Assembly (NCBI RefSeq): GCF_003475325.1
Contig: NZ_QRQC01000022.1
Span: 1-23,106 of the forward strand
Reading direction: 5' to 3'
Source: Collinsella sp. AF33-16
GTDB lineage: Bacteria; Actinomycetota; Coriobacteriia; Coriobacteriales; Coriobacteriaceae
DNA length: 23,106 nucleotides
Shown: piece by piece, positions 7,263 to 16,600 of the stretch
Layout: every line of letters starts with the position of its first letter
Position numbering within the stretch: the stretch's first letter is position 1
Program-made: the position numbers and the translations under genes
Notes under the pieces: model-generated
The model's database searches: none
What the model was told of the DNA's origin: nothing
Seen by the model: only the letters and a program-made list of their open reading frames with translations

Positions 7263-8378
7263 ATGGCCGAACTCACGCCGCGCATGAAGGAGCTCGTCCA
7301 GCCCTATCTGGCAGGCATCGAGCCCTACGATCCCAACTTTACGCCCACGCGCATCAACCTTTCGGCAAACGAGAACACCTACCCCGTGCCGGCCGGCGTG
7401 CGCGAGGCGATCGACGCGGCCCTGGCTGCCACGCCGCTCAACCGCTACCCCGATCCCATGTCCTGTGACCTGCGCGACGAGCTTGCCGCTTGGCATGGCG
7501 TGACGCGCGAGAATATCTGCGTGGGCAACGGCGGTGACGAGCTGCTCTATAACTGCCTGCTGGCGTTTGGCGGCGCGGGGAGGACCCTGCTCAACTGCCC
7601 GCCGTGCTTTAGCGAGTATGCGTTCTTTGCGTCTCTGTGCCAGACTGAAGTGCGCGATGTGTGGCGCGACCCGGCGACCTTTGAGCTCGACCAGGCGGCT
7701 GTGCTCGCGGCGGCGCCGGAGTGCAACCTGGCAATCGTGACCTCGCCCAACAATCCCACGGGTGACGTTGCTCCGCTCGACTTTGTCGCGGCCCTGTGCG
7801 ATGCCTGCCCCGGCATGGTGATGGTCGACGAGGCCTACGTGGAGTTTGCCGACGATTCGTTTGGCGCGGCCACCACGGCGCAGGGGCTTATCAGCGAGCA
7901 TCCCAACCTGGTGATTCTACATACGCTGTCCAAGGCGTTTGGCGCCGCCGGAACGCGTCTGGGCTATGTGATCGCGGCGCCCGAGGTCATCGACGTGTTC
8001 GCGGCGATTCGCCAGATCTATTCGGTCAACGTGCTGAGCCAGGCGGCAGCACTTGCCTGCGTGCGTGCCCGTGATGCCTACACGCCCGTGGTGGCGCAGG
8101 TCGCATCCGAGCGCGAGCGCGAGCTGGCCGCTCTGCGCGCGATGGCTGCCGAGGGCATGCCCGTGGAGGCATGGCCGAGCGCGGCGAACTTTGTGCTCGT
8201 GCGTACGCCGCATGCCACGCGCCTGCGCGAGCGCCTGCGCGACGAGTATTCAATTTTGGTGCGCGACTTTAGCTACGCGCCGGGGCTCGCGGACTGCCTG
8301 CGCATTACCGTGGGCACCCCACAGGAAAACGATGAGGTGCTGGCTGCGTTTGCCGCGCTGGTGAAGGAGGAGATGTAG
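7263..8378 (+). CDS. hisC: Histidinol-phosphate aminotransferase
   Basis: This 371-aa PLP-dependent class I/II aminotransferase converts imidazole-acetol phosphate and glutamate to histidinol phosphate. The ATG at 7263 follows AAGGAGG inside the end of hisD; a longer in-frame extension into hisD is rejected. Motifs are NLSANENTYPVP near the N-terminus, SPNNPTGDV, VDEAYVEFA, and LHTLSKAFGAAGTRLGY with Lys224 as the PLP-binding lysine. The C-terminal LRITVGTPQENDEVL carries the substrate-carboxylate arginine. The stop abuts the hisB start directly. Confidence 0.96.
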   Translation: MAELTPRMKELVQPYLAGIEPYDPNFTPTRINLSANENTYPVPAGVREAIDAALAATPLNRYPDPMSCDLRDELAAWHGVTRENICVGNGGDELLYNCLLAFGGAGRTLLNCPPCFSEYAFFASLCQTEVRDVWRDPATFELDQAAVLAAAPECNLAIVTSPNNPTGDVAPLDFVAALCDACPGMVMVDEAYVEFADDSFGAATTAQGLISEHPNLVILHTLSKAFGAAGTRLGYVIAAPEVIDVFAAIRQIYSVNVLSQAAALACVRARDAYTPVVAQVASERERELAALRAMAAEGMPVEAWPSAANFVLVRTPHATRLRERLRDEYSILVRDFSYAPGLADCLRITVGTPQENDEVLAAFAALVKEEM

Positions 8379-8966
8379 ATGGGCCGTTATGCCGAGGTAA
8401 CCCGTAAGACGGGGGAGACCGATATTGTCGTCAAGCTCGACCTGGATGGAACCGGTGCGTGCGATATCTCGACCGGCGTGCCGTTTTTCGACCACATGCT
8501 CAACGCTTTTGGCCGCCATGGTCTGTTCGATCTGACGGTGCACGCAGTGGGCGACGTCGAGGTCGATGCGCATCACACCGTCGAGGACACGGGTATTGTG
8601 CTGGGCGAGGCGTTTTGTCAGGCGCTGGGCGACAAGGCGGGCATTACGCGCTTTGCCGACGCGGCGATCGCCATGGACGAGACGCTTGTGATGGCTGCTG
8701 TTGATATTTCGGGCCGCGGGCAGGCCTACTGCGAGCTGCCCGTGCCCACCGAGCGCGTGGGCAGCTTTGATACCGAGCTGGCCGTCGAGTTCTTCTACGC
8801 CTTCGCGCGCGATGCCAAGCTCACGCTGCACGTTCGCGAACTGGCGGGCGGTAACTCGCATCACATTATCGAGGCCGCCTTTAAGGCCGTGGGCCGCACG
8901 ATGCGCCACGCCTGCGAGCTCGATCCCCGCGTGCAGGGCATCCCCAGCACCAAGGGCTCGCTGTAA
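8379..8966 (+). CDS. hisB: Imidazoleglycerol-phosphate dehydratase
   Basis: This 195-aa single-domain dehydratase turns imidazole-glycerol phosphate into imidazole-acetol phosphate. The duplicated metal-binding His motifs are visible as FFDHMLNAFGRHG, DAHHTVEDTG and NSHHIIEAAFKA, and the protein ends with the standard IPSTKGSL. Length matches monofunctional HisB, so the histidinol-phosphatase domain of the E. coli fusion is absent. That activity is probably supplied by the PHP gene at 12200-13111. AAGGAGGAG lies just before the ATG, at the end of hisC. Confidence 0.97.
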   Translation: MGRYAEVTRKTGETDIVVKLDLDGTGACDISTGVPFFDHMLNAFGRHGLFDLTVHAVGDVEVDAHHTVEDTGIVLGEAFCQALGDKAGITRFADAAIAMDETLVMAAVDISGRGQAYCELPVPTERVGSFDTELAVEFFYAFARDAKLTLHVRELAGGNSHHIIEAAFKAVGRTMRHACELDPRVQGIPSTKGSL

Positions 8967-8979
8967 CCGCTACAAAGGT

Positions 8980-9020
8980 AAAACCACTACGAAGGTGCCT
9001 GTCCCCTTTGTGGTGGTTTT
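8980..9020. repeat. Extragenic palindrome between hisB and hisH
   Basis: Arms 8980-8995 and 9005-9020 pair over 16 positions with two wobbles, around a 9-nt loop. The left arm begins AAAACCAC and the right arm ends GTGGTTTT, giving a terminator-like A/T edge on both strands. The loop and flanks contain GGTGCCTGTCCCC, a motif I recall from REP-like elements in many genomes. A partial direct repeat (CTACAAAGGTA, CTACGAAGGTG) overlaps the left arm. It fills most of the 79-bp gap in an otherwise tight operon. Confidence 0.7.
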
Positions 9021-9045
9021 GGACAAGACGAGGAGGAGGGGTCGC

Positions 9046-9747
9046 GTGGGCGAACCGAAGATCGTGGTGGTCGACTACCACAAGGGCAACTTGTCGAGCG
9101 TCGTGCGCGGGCTTGCGCGCGCCGGTGCCGCCGCCTGTACGTCGGATGATCCGGAGCAGATCCGCGACGCCGACGGCCTGGTCATCCCGGGTGTGGGCGC
9201 GTTCTATGACGCGATCGCCTTTATGCGCCAGAGCGGCGAGGCGGACGCGGTGCTCGGTGCCGTTGTCGCCGGAACTCCGCTGCTCGGCATCTGCCTGGGT
9301 CTTCAGCTCTTTTTTGAGCGCGGCAACGAGGGCGTGCCTGCGGACGAGGGCGTGGCCGCGGATGGCGGCACCCCCGAGCAGGCCGGTGGTCCCTGGGTCG
9401 ATGGCCTGGGCATCATGCGTGGCTCGTGCACGCACCTGGAGTCGAGCCGTCTGAAGGTCCCGCACGTGGGCTGGGACCAGGTGCGCATGACGCCCGCCGG
9501 TGCGGCCGATCCGTTGCTTGCCGGTTTTGCCGAGGGCGCCAACATGTATTTCACTCACAGCTACGCGGTGGCCGACGACGTCGATGCCGCCGATGTGTTG
9601 GCGCGCACGCACTATACACGGAGCTTCCCGTGCATCGTGCGCCACGGCAACGTGTGGGGCTGCCAGTTCCATCCCGAGAAATCCTCTGCGCTGGGTCAGC
9701 GCATCCTTAAGAACTTCGTGAGCATCGTCGAGGGGGCCGGCCGATGA
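9046..9747 (+). CDS. hisH: Imidazole glycerol phosphate synthase, glutaminase subunit
   Basis: This 233-aa class I glutamine amidotransferase feeds ammonia to HisF. The start is the GTG at 9046, which follows GAGGAGGAGGGG by four bases. The frame stays open far upstream through hisB, but that extension is not protein-like. The catalytic triad is visible: Cys83 in LGICLGLQLF, and His209 and Glu211 in CQFHPEKSS. The segment IPGVGAFYDAI is the oxyanion-loop region. An insertion of about 25 residues rich in Gly, Asp and Ala (NEGVPADEGVAADGG) follows the nucleophile strand. The stop overlaps hisA by four bases (ATGA). Confidence 0.95.
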   Translation: MGEPKIVVVDYHKGNLSSVVRGLARAGAAACTSDDPEQIRDADGLVIPGVGAFYDAIAFMRQSGEADAVLGAVVAGTPLLGICLGLQLFFERGNEGVPADEGVAADGGTPEQAGGPWVDGLGIMRGSCTHLESSRLKVPHVGWDQVRMTPAGAADPLLAGFAEGANMYFTHSYAVADDVDAADVLARTHYTRSFPCIVRHGNVWGCQFHPEKSSALGQRILKNFVSIVEGAGR

Positions 9748-10487
9748 TTCTGTTTCCCGCAATCGATTTGATCGGCGGCAAGGTCGTGCGCCTGGAGCGC
9801 GGCGACCGGAGCCGCTGTAAGGTGTATTCTGACGACCCCGTGGCCGTTGCCCGCTCCTTTGCCGAGCAGGGCGCGAGCTGGGTGCACGTCGTCGACCTGT
9901 CCGCTGCCTTTGGCGAGGACGAGGACGCGTGCGCTGCCAACTCGGCAGCGATTAAGGCCATCTGCGGCGTCGACGGTCTGTCCGCGGACGTGGGCGGCGG
10001 CGTTCGTTCGCTCGCGCGCATCGACGAGCTGGCCGGCTACGGCGCGCGTCGCATCGCGCTAGGCACGGTGCTCGTGACCGAGCCGGGATTTGCCGAGGTG
10101 GCGGCGCAAGGCTTTGGCGAGTTACTGGTGGCAGACATTGCCGCCCGTGACGGCCAGGTCAAGGTGAATGGTTGGCGCGACGGCGCAGGTGTGGCGCTCG
10201 ACGACGCCGTGGCGCAGCTCACCGAGCTGGGCTTTAAGCATCTGGTGTATACCGACATCGCGCGCGATGGCATGCAGACGGGCATCGACGTGGCGGCGTA
10301 TCGCCATGTGGCCGAGGTCGCGGGCTTTCCCGTCGTGGCTTCGGGCGGCATCTCGACGCTCGACGATATCCGCGCACTGACCGCGGTGGGCGAGGGCGCT
10401 ATTGAGGGCGCCATCACCGGTCGCGCGCTCTACGAGGGCAACTTTACGCTGGTACAGGCGTTGGCCGCCGCGCGAGGGGAGGAGTAG
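9744..10487 (+). CDS. hisA: ProFAR isomerase
   Basis: This 247-aa TIM barrel opens the ring of ProFAR to PRFAR. The two catalytic aspartates are Asp8 (FPAIDLIGG) and Asp171 (VYTDIARDGM). The half-barrel phosphate motifs are DVGGGVRS and VASGGIST. In Actinobacteria some HisA homologues (PriA) also act on phosphoribosylanthranilate. This protein has the general fold but I cannot decide bifunctionality by eye. It overlaps hisH by four bases and ends three bases before hisF. Confidence 0.95.
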   Translation: MILFPAIDLIGGKVVRLERGDRSRCKVYSDDPVAVARSFAEQGASWVHVVDLSAAFGEDEDACAANSAAIKAICGVDGLSADVGGGVRSLARIDELAGYGARRIALGTVLVTEPGFAEVAAQGFGELLVADIAARDGQVKVNGWRDGAGVALDDAVAQLTELGFKHLVYTDIARDGMQTGIDVAAYRHVAEVAGFPVVASGGISTLDDIRALTAVGEGAIEGAITGRALYEGNFTLVQALAAARGEE

Positions 10488-10490
10488 CCC

Positions 10491-11273
10491 ATGCTTACCA
10501 AACGCGTCATTCCCTGCCTGGACGTTAAGGACGGCCGCGTGGTCAAGGGCGTCAACTTTGTGAGCCTGCGCGATGCGGGCGATCCGGTGGAGCTTGCCCG
10601 TGCCTACGATCGCGAGGGTGCGGACGAGGTCGTGTTCCTGGACATCACTGCCACGAGCGACAACCGTGCGACGACCATCGAGATGGCGGCGCATGCGGCC
10701 GAGGAGCTCGCCATTCCCTACGCCGTGGGCGGTGGCTTTCGCGACCTTGCGGGCATGCGAACGATGGTGGCGGCCGGTGCCGACAAGGTATCGCTCAACT
10801 CTGCCGCTGTGCGCGACCCATCGCTGATCAGCCAAGCTGCCGCGGCGTTTGGCAGCCAGGCCGTGGTCGTGGCGATCGATGCCAAGCGCGTCGGCCTGCC
10901 TGGGCAGCCGGATGCCGACAAGTGGGAGGTCTTTATCGCGGGAGGCCGCAATGCCACGGGTATCGACGCGGTGGCGTGGGCCGAGGAGGCGGCTCGCCGC
11001 GGCGCCGGCGAGATTCTGCTGACCAGCATGGACCGCGACGGCACCAAGGCCGGCTTTGACCTGGCGCTCACCCGCGCCGTGGCGCGCGCGGTGCCAATCC
11101 CCGTCATCGCGAGCGGCGGCGTGGGCACGCTCGAGCATTTCGCCGAGGGCGTGATCGAGGGCGAGGCCGATGCCGTGCTGGCGGCCAGCGTCTTTCACTT
11201 TGGAACTTTCAGCATTCGCCAGGTGAAGGAGTATATGGCCAGCCAAGGGATTCCTGTGAGATTGGACTTTTAA
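10491..11273 (+). CDS. hisF: Imidazole glycerol phosphate synthase, cyclase subunit
   Basis: This 260-aa TIM barrel uses ammonia from HisH to form imidazole-glycerol phosphate and AICAR. Catalytic Asp11 ([15 protein letters not shown]) and Asp130 ([10 protein letters not shown]) are in place. Phosphate-binding segments are AVGGGFRD and [17 protein letters not shown] at the end of hisA serves as ribosome site. The TAA is followed at once by the hisI ATG, so the two are coupled. Confidence 0.97.
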   Translation: MLTKRVIPCLDVKDGRVVKGVNFVSLRDAGDPVELARAYDREGADEVVFLDITATSDNRATTIEMAAHAAEELAIPYAVGGGFRDLAGMRTMVAAGADKVSLNSAAVRDPSLISQAAAAFGSQAVVVAIDAKRVGLPGQPDADKWEVFIAGGRNATGIDAVAWAEEAARRGAGEILLTSMDRDGTKAGFDLALTRAVARAVPIPVIASGGVGTLEHFAEGVIEGEADAVLAASVFHFGTFSIRQVKEYMASQGIPVRLDF

Positions 11274-11615
11274 ATGGAGCAAGTGACAACCGCGGCAGAG
11301 CTCAAATATGACGCCTACGGGCTGATTCCTTGTGTGGTTCAGCAGCATGACACCGGTGAGGTGCTTATGGTTGCTTGGATGAACGAGGAATCGGTGGGGC
11401 TGACGCTCAAGACCGGGACCACGTGGTTTTGGAGTCGCAGCCGTCAGGAGCTCTGGAACAAGGGCGCGACGAGTGGCAACATGCAGGAGGTCAAGGAGCT
11501 CTGGGCCGACTGCGATAGCGATACGCTGCTGGTCAAGGTGGACTCACCGGGCCCGGCCTGCCATACCGGCAACCGTACCTGCTTCTTTAAGCGCGTGGAA
11601 GGGGGAGTGCGATGA
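11274..11615 (+). CDS. hisI: Phosphoribosyl-AMP cyclohydrolase
   Basis: This 113-aa metalloenzyme opens the adenine ring of PR-AMP in step 3 of the pathway. Metal-binding residues are visible: Asp79, Asp81 and Asp83 with Cys80 (WADCDSD), and zinc ligands Cys96 (PACHTGN) and Cys103 (RTCFF). The segment [11 protein letters not shown] is typical. The start abuts the hisF stop and has no strong ribosome site, so translation probably depends on coupling. The hisE activity is a separate gene here, split from hisI by a small unknown gene. Confidence 0.96.
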   Translation: MEQVTTAAELKYDAYGLIPCVVQQHDTGEVLMVAWMNEESVGLTLKTGTTWFWSRSRQELWNKGATSGNMQEVKELWADCDSDTLLVKVDSPGPACHTGNRTCFFKRVEGGVR

Positions 11616-11839
11616 AAGTCGTGACGCCGTTCGAGGTCGCCGAATGCAACACCGAGCTCCTCCGCGCGGGCGTGCCATGCCGCGTGCACCTGACTGATGC
11701 CTGCGGGGCGCAGTCGCTTTGGCTCGAGGCCGAGAAGGAAAGGCTCGATGAGGCCCATGCCGTCATCGTCGAGTTCTTTGAGAAAAAGGGCGCAAAGCCT
11801 CGGTTCGATGAGGCCGGTACCTACTTTACGCTGCAGTAA
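11612..11839 (+). CDS. 75-aa conserved-looking protein of unknown function inside the his operon
   Basis: This small soluble protein starts with an ATG that overlaps the hisI stop by four bases. It follows GGGGGAG and ends 15 bp before hisE, so it is clearly co-translated with the pathway. It has no signal peptide or membrane segment. Cys12, Cys23 and Cys31 are present, with [14 protein letters not shown] at residues 26-39 and a charged helix at 40-60. From memory it resembles short Coriobacteriia proteins labelled RDAC family, named for an (R/T)DAC motif, but I could not search. The final strand (GTYFTLQ) suggests a compact alpha/beta fold. A regulator or partner of a His enzyme is only a guess. 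Confidence 0.85.
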   Translation: MKVVTPFEVAECNTELLRAGVPCRVHLTDACGAQSLWLEAEKERLDEAHAVIVEFFEKKGAKPRFDEAGTYFTLQ

Positions 11840-11854
11840 CGAGAGGAAATAACC

Positions 11855-12172
11855 ATGGGAGTCAGAACAGCTAACGTGCAGCCGGGAAACATCGGTGAGA
11901 CGCTGACGGGACTGGCCGAGGTGATTCACAGTCGTCGCGACGCATCGCCGCAGGAGAGCTATACCGCGCGTCTGCTGACCGACGTCGAGGACGAGCTTCT
12001 CAAGAAGCTTGCCGAGGAGGCGAGCGAGGTGATCATGGCCTGCAAGGATAACGACCACGATCACATCCGCTACGAGGCCGGCGACCTGATCTACCACCTG
12101 CTCGTGACGCTCGAGCGCTACGGCATCACCCTCGACGAACTGGCCGGCGAACTCAACGCCCGCCGCCACTAG
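11855..12172 (+). CDS. hisE: Phosphoribosyl-ATP pyrophosphatase
   Basis: This 105-aa all-alpha NTP pyrophosphohydrolase hydrolyses phosphoribosyl-ATP to PR-AMP in step 2. The metal-binding helices are EDELLKKLAEEASEVIMA and YEAGDLIYHLLVTLERYG. Length is normal for a standalone HisE. GAGAGGAAA precedes the ATG. It is the last gene of the operon; its TAG lies inside the left arm of a palindrome shared with the converging PHP gene. Confidence 0.96.
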   Translation: MGVRTANVQPGNIGETLTGLAEVIHSRRDASPQESYTARLLTDVEDELLKKLAEEASEVIMACKDNDHDHIRYEAGDLIYHLLVTLERYGITLDELAGELNARRH

Positions 12173-12200
12173 TCATTGGGGACGTTCTTAAACGACTAGT
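12168..12200. terminator. Palindrome between converging hisE and PHP stops
   Basis: ACTAGTCATT at 12168-12177 pairs with AACGACTAGT at 12191-12200, with one mismatch, around a 13-nt loop containing GGGGACGTTCTTA. It includes the hisE stop codon and touches the PHP stop on the other strand (12200-12202). It probably ends transcription from both sides or belongs to an extragenic repeat family. It has no long T-run. Confidence 0.5.
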
Positions 12201-13111
12201 TAGGCGAGGGGCGTGGATTCCCATTCGCCGGTGGGGTGGGGGATATCGAAGGCCCGGTAGCCGCAGTCGTAGGCGTGGGCCTGGGCCTCGCGGATGTTCC
12301 AGCAGATGTCGCAGGCGCGGTGCGCGTCCGAGCCAAAGGTGATGGGCACCTCGGCATGGGCGAAGCGGCGCAACAGCCCGGTCGCGGGGTAGTAATCGTC
12401 GAGCCCCTTGCGCGGTGCGGCGGTCGAGACCTCAACGCGGCGACCCGTATCGTGGGCGCATTCGGCCATCTGCTCCCAAAACGGCGCGGGGTCAAAGTCG
12501 GGTGCAAAGCCGTCCTTCGAAAAGCGCATGACCAGGTCGGGATGGGCCATCGCGTCAAAGTTGAGTGAGCTTTCGCAAGCACGGCACCAGTCGTCGACGT
12601 AGCACTCCCACACGCCGCGCACGCCTAAGTTTTCCCAAACATGCAAGTTGGTATCGTCGTCGATCCAACCGCAAAGGGAATCGGGTGTATCGGGGCGCGC
12701 GACGTCCTCTGTCCCTGCCGTGCCCGCGGCGCCTGCCGCAATATCGCCCGGGTTGCCAATCCAGTGCACGCTGCCCAGACGTACGACGGCGCCCTGGGAC
12801 CAGTGCTCTACCAAGGGCTCGCAGCCCTCGTACCAATCGCATTCAAAACCGTAGATAAAGGTGAGCTCCGGCGCAATCTGCGCGGCGAGTTTGCGGGCGT
12901 CCTCAAAGGCCAAACGATGTGCCGGCAAGTCGCCCTCGACGACCTGCACCTCGCAGTTAGCATCCACACTGGCGGGCAGGGTAAGGTGGTCGGTCGAGAC
13001 CATGACGCGGCAGCCGGCGGCAGCAGCGGCACGGACGTTGTCCTCGAACGAGGCGTGCCCGTCCGAGAACGAGGTATGAGTATGGCAATCGACCAGCGGG
13101 CAGGCGGGCAT
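12200..13111 (-). CDS. PHP-domain histidinol-phosphatase
   Basis: This 303-aa cytoplasmic phosphatase of the PHP (HisK/HisJ) type is predicted to convert histidinol phosphate to histidinol, the step missing from the facing his operon. The ATG at 13111 sits five bases after AAAGGAG; a longer in-frame version lacks such a site. PHP metal ligands are visible in DCHTHTSFSDGH (His10, His12), VSTDHL, GFECDWYEG, LGSVHWIG, MAHPDLVMRF and TFGSDAHRACD. Residues around 150-165 form an Ala/Gly-rich insertion. It lies 120 bp after the YgbA-like gene on the same strand and may be read with it or from its own promoter. Another PHP phosphoesterase function is possible, but the location favours histidine. Confidence 0.88.
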   Translation of the reverse strand: MPACPLVDCHTHTSFSDGHASFEDNVRAAAAAGCRVMVSTDHLTLPASVDANCEVQVVEGDLPAHRLAFEDARKLAAQIAPELTFIYGFECDWYEGCEPLVEHWSQGAVVRLGSVHWIGNPGDIAAGAAGTAGTEDVARPDTPDSLCGWIDDDTNLHVWENLGVRGVWECYVDDWCRACESSLNFDAMAHPDLVMRFSKDGFAPDFDPAPFWEQMAECAHDTGRRVEVSTAAPRKGLDDYYPATGLLRRFAHAEVPITFGSDAHRACDICWNIREAQAHAYDCGYRAFDIPHPTGEWESTPLA

Positions 13112-13231
13112 GGCGACTCCTTTGCATTTGGTGAATCCGCTCCATTGTAATGGTGCAGCTCTCAACACGCCGCGCACGCCGGGTGCCGAAATCGAGTGGA
13201 AAGGCGGGGCGGCGCGTGCCGGCGCCGGCGA

Positions 13232-13651
13232 CTACTTGTTTCGTGTCGCCGCTCGTTTGGACTGCACGGTTATAATCGCGTGCCGCACGGCGGTGACGGG
13301 ACGATAGCGGATCATACGCGGTCCTGACCAGCGCATGACCTCGCGGATCTTCTCGCGCATGGCAGGCCGGTAGCAATGCGAAGGACAGGCCGAGCAAAAT
13401 GTCTTGGTGCCCATGTGCGGGCAGTGCTCAATGCGCGCGATGGCGTATTTCTGCAGCTCGGCGCATTCAGGGCAGAGCGTAATGGTCCGAAGGCCGAGCT
13501 TCACGCGCACGGACTCATCGTTGCCAGCCTGTTCGACCGCATGCCCGCCGCCATGATGCCCGCGGCACCACAGTGCAATCATCTGCGACACCATCTGGGC
13601 CTCGCGTGCACGTTTGCGCGCCAGCTCCGGCGTGTCGGCGGTGCGCGCCAT
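13232..13651 (-). CDS. YgbA/NosP-family (nitrous-oxide-stimulated promoter) cysteine-rich protein
   Basis: This 139-aa protein matches the YgbA_NO family: MIALWCRGHH, then LCPECAELQKYA, IEHCPHMGTKTFCSACPSHC, and YRPAMREKIREVMRWSGPRM. Seven cysteines (29, 60, 63, 77, 86, 89, 93) suggest a metal or iron-sulfur site. E. coli ygbA is induced by nitric oxide through NsrR, but its biochemical role is not firmly settled as far as I know. Its ATG overlaps the stop of the upstream exporter by one base (TAATG), with GGGAGG as ribosome site, so the two are coupled. That pairing suggests a role tied to respiration or nitrosative stress. Confidence 0.88.
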   Translation of the reverse strand: MARTADTPELARKRAREAQMVSQMIALWCRGHHGGGHAVEQAGNDESVRVKLGLRTITLCPECAELQKYAIARIEHCPHMGTKTFCSACPSHCYRPAMREKIREVMRWSGPRMIRYRPVTAVRHAIITVQSKRAATRNK

Positions 13652-16600
13652 TAGCTCAGCCTCCCGTGCTCGACCGAAAGCGAGAAATCGGCAAACGCGC
13701 AGGTGCTGGCACGGTGGCTTACGAGCACAATGGTCTTGCCGCGGCGCTTGAGCTCGTCAACGGCCTGCATTACGGCTGCCTCGTTGAGAGCGTCAAGTGC
13801 GCTGGTGGGCTCGTCGAGCAAGATGAAAGGCGCGTCGTTGAGGAAGATGCGCGCAAGGCCGATGCGCTGGCGCTCGCCGCCCGAAAGCGAGTCGCCCAGC
13901 TCGGCAACGGGCGTGTCGAGACCCTGCGGCAGGCGGTCGATGAGGGCGGTAAGCGAAGCGGAGCGGCAAGCGTCGAGCAGCTCGGCATCGGTGGCGCTGG
14001 CGTGCGCAACCAGCAGATTCTCGCGTACGGTGCCGCAGAACAGATGTGTGTCCTGGGTCATATAGGCCTCGTGGCTGCGCAGGCTCGCCGTGTTGATGTG
14101 GCGGGCATCGACGCCGCTCACCGTGATGGTGCCAGCTGCGGGGTCCCAAAAACACATGAGCAGCTTAAGCAGCGTCGACTTGCCCGAGCCCGAGCGCCCC
14201 ATGATGCAGGTCATGGTACCGGGCGCAAAGGTGCAGGTCACGTCGTCGAGGATGAGACTCGCAGCGGTGTCGTTCGCGACCTGCTCTGTGGCGCCCGCAC
14301 CGCCCGCGTCCACGCCGCCCACATAGCTAAAGCTCACATGCTCGGCTGCGGCGCCGGCAAACTCAACGTTCTGTCCATCGGCGACCTCGGCGCACTGGGG
14401 CTGCTCGTCGAGCAAATCGAGCACGCGTGCGCCCGAGGCGAGCGTCTCCTGCAGTGAGGCGCCCAGGCGGCTCACGGCCATCACCGAGCCAAACGACGAC
14501 ACAAAGGTAAAGACGGCGACAAACGCTGCGGCAAAGTCAATCGTTCCCGCAGCCACCAGCTGCAGCGCACGCCCGAGCATCACCAGATTAGCCACAAGAA
14601 TAAGCGCATCGGCTACGGCCTCGCTGACCGCCTGGCGGCGCTTGAGGCGCGCGTCCACGGCGCCGACTTGCTCGGTCAGCTTGCCCAGGGCACGGCTGCG
14701 ATCGGTGCCACCGGCAAACTGGATGGTCTCGCCCGCGCCGCGCAGACTGTCGAGTACAAAGGCGCCCAGCTTACCGGCGCCCTCGCGGCTCTGGCGGCCG
14801 GTGGTGCCGCATGCCTTGGCCGAGGTCAGGGGCAGCAGCACGCCCAGGACCGCGTAGGCCACGAGCGCGATGCCCGCGAGCTCGGGGCTCACAGCCAGCA
14901 AAAAGCCCTCAAACACAACGGTGCAGACCAGAGCTATGGCAATGGGCGAGATGGTGTGCGCGTAGAAGACCTCGAGCAGCTCGATATCCGAGGTGACCAG
15001 GCTCACGAGCTCGCCCTTGCCGCGGCCCTCGAGCTTGGCGGGGGCGAGCTGGCGCAGGGCGCCAAACACCAGGTCGCGAATGTGTGCGAGCAGACGGAAT
15101 GCGATGTAATGGTTGCAGAGCTGCTCGCCGTAGTGGAGCGGCCCGCGCGCGATGCCGCAGGCGGCGCAGGCCGCGCATGCTGCGATAAGACCAAGCCCCA
15201 AGGCGTTGCGGCCCAGCGCGGCCATAAGGCCAAGGGCGCCAAAGGCCGGCACGAACGCGGCGGTGAGCATGCCGATGCTGCCCAGCGCGACGGCTAGCAC
15301 AAGCCAGCCGGCAAGCGGTCGGACGAGCCCCATCATGCGCCACATGATGGACGGCGCCGAGCGACGGGCGCGGCCGGAGTCAGGCGCCGCGGCAGCGGAA
15401 GACGAACTAGTACCGTTGAGGCCATCGGCACAGGCGGCGCTGCCGTCAACAGCCTCAACCGCGCCGGCATCCTCAGCATCACCCTCTGCATACGCATATG
15501 CCGAGAGCTGCTTCTGGCTGTTCCACATGCGCGCATAGGCGCCCGCGGCGGCCAAGAGCTCGCCGTGAGTCCCGTGCTCGGCAATGCGGCCGCGTTCCAG
15601 CACCAGGATCTGATCGGCGTCCACGATCGTCGACAGGCGGTGTGCCACCACAATTACAGTGTGCCCGCCGGCAAGCGACGCGATGACCTCGCCGATCGCG
15701 GCCTCGCTTGCGGCATCGACGTTGCTCGTAGCCTCGTCAAACACATAGATCGGCGAGTCGTGCAGCAGGGCGCGGGCCATGCACACGCGCTGGCGCTGAC
15801 CGCCCGAAAGGTTGGTGCCGCCCTCGTTAATCACCATGTCGAGCCCGCCGTTGGCCTGCACAAAGGCCGCCACGCGCGTGCGGTCGAGTGCGCGCAAAAG
15901 CTCGGTATCGGTGGCGCTGGGCTGGGCGAGCAGCAGGTTGTCGCGCAGGGTGCCGGCAAACAGGTAACCGTTGATGGGCACCAGGGTGACGGCGCGCATG
16001 AGTGAGGCGGCCGTGGCGTCGCGCAGCTCGACGCCGCCGATGCGAACGCTGCCACGGTAGGCACCCTTGCGGCCCGCGATGATCCCCGCGAGCGTGGACT
16101 TGCCGCCGCCACTTTCGCCCACGAGTGCCACGAGCGAGCCGTGCGCAATGGTCGCGCTGGCGCTGTCCAGCACCGTGCGGTCGCCGTATGCATAACTCAC
16201 GCCCGCGAGCTCGACATCGCCGCGACCGTCAAGCTCGACATCGCCGCGCTCGGGCTCGGGCGTATCCAAAATGCCAAACATGCGGCGCGAGGCGGCCATG
16301 CCGTTCATGGCCGTGTGGAACAGCGATCCCAGGCGGCGCATTGGCAAAAAGAACTCCTGCGACAGAAAGACGATGAGAAAGGCCGCCTCAAAGCCAATCT
16401 TGCCCGTGGCGAGCTGCAGCGCGGTTACGATAATGCCGAGCGCGGCGCCCATGTAGACGACCAGGTCCATAACGCAAATGGAACGCTGCTGCATCACCAG
16501 CAGGCGCATGGTCGCTGCGCGGAAACGCTCGGACTCGGCGTTGATACGCTCGTGCCAACTGCGATCGGCCTGGTAGACCTTAAGGGTAGTGAGACCCTGC

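Noticed and set aside
8701..9045. Open extension upstream of hisH through hisB and the palindrome
   Set aside because: It overlaps hisB in another frame. The GTG at 9046 has a strong ribosome site and starts exactly at the HisH fold.
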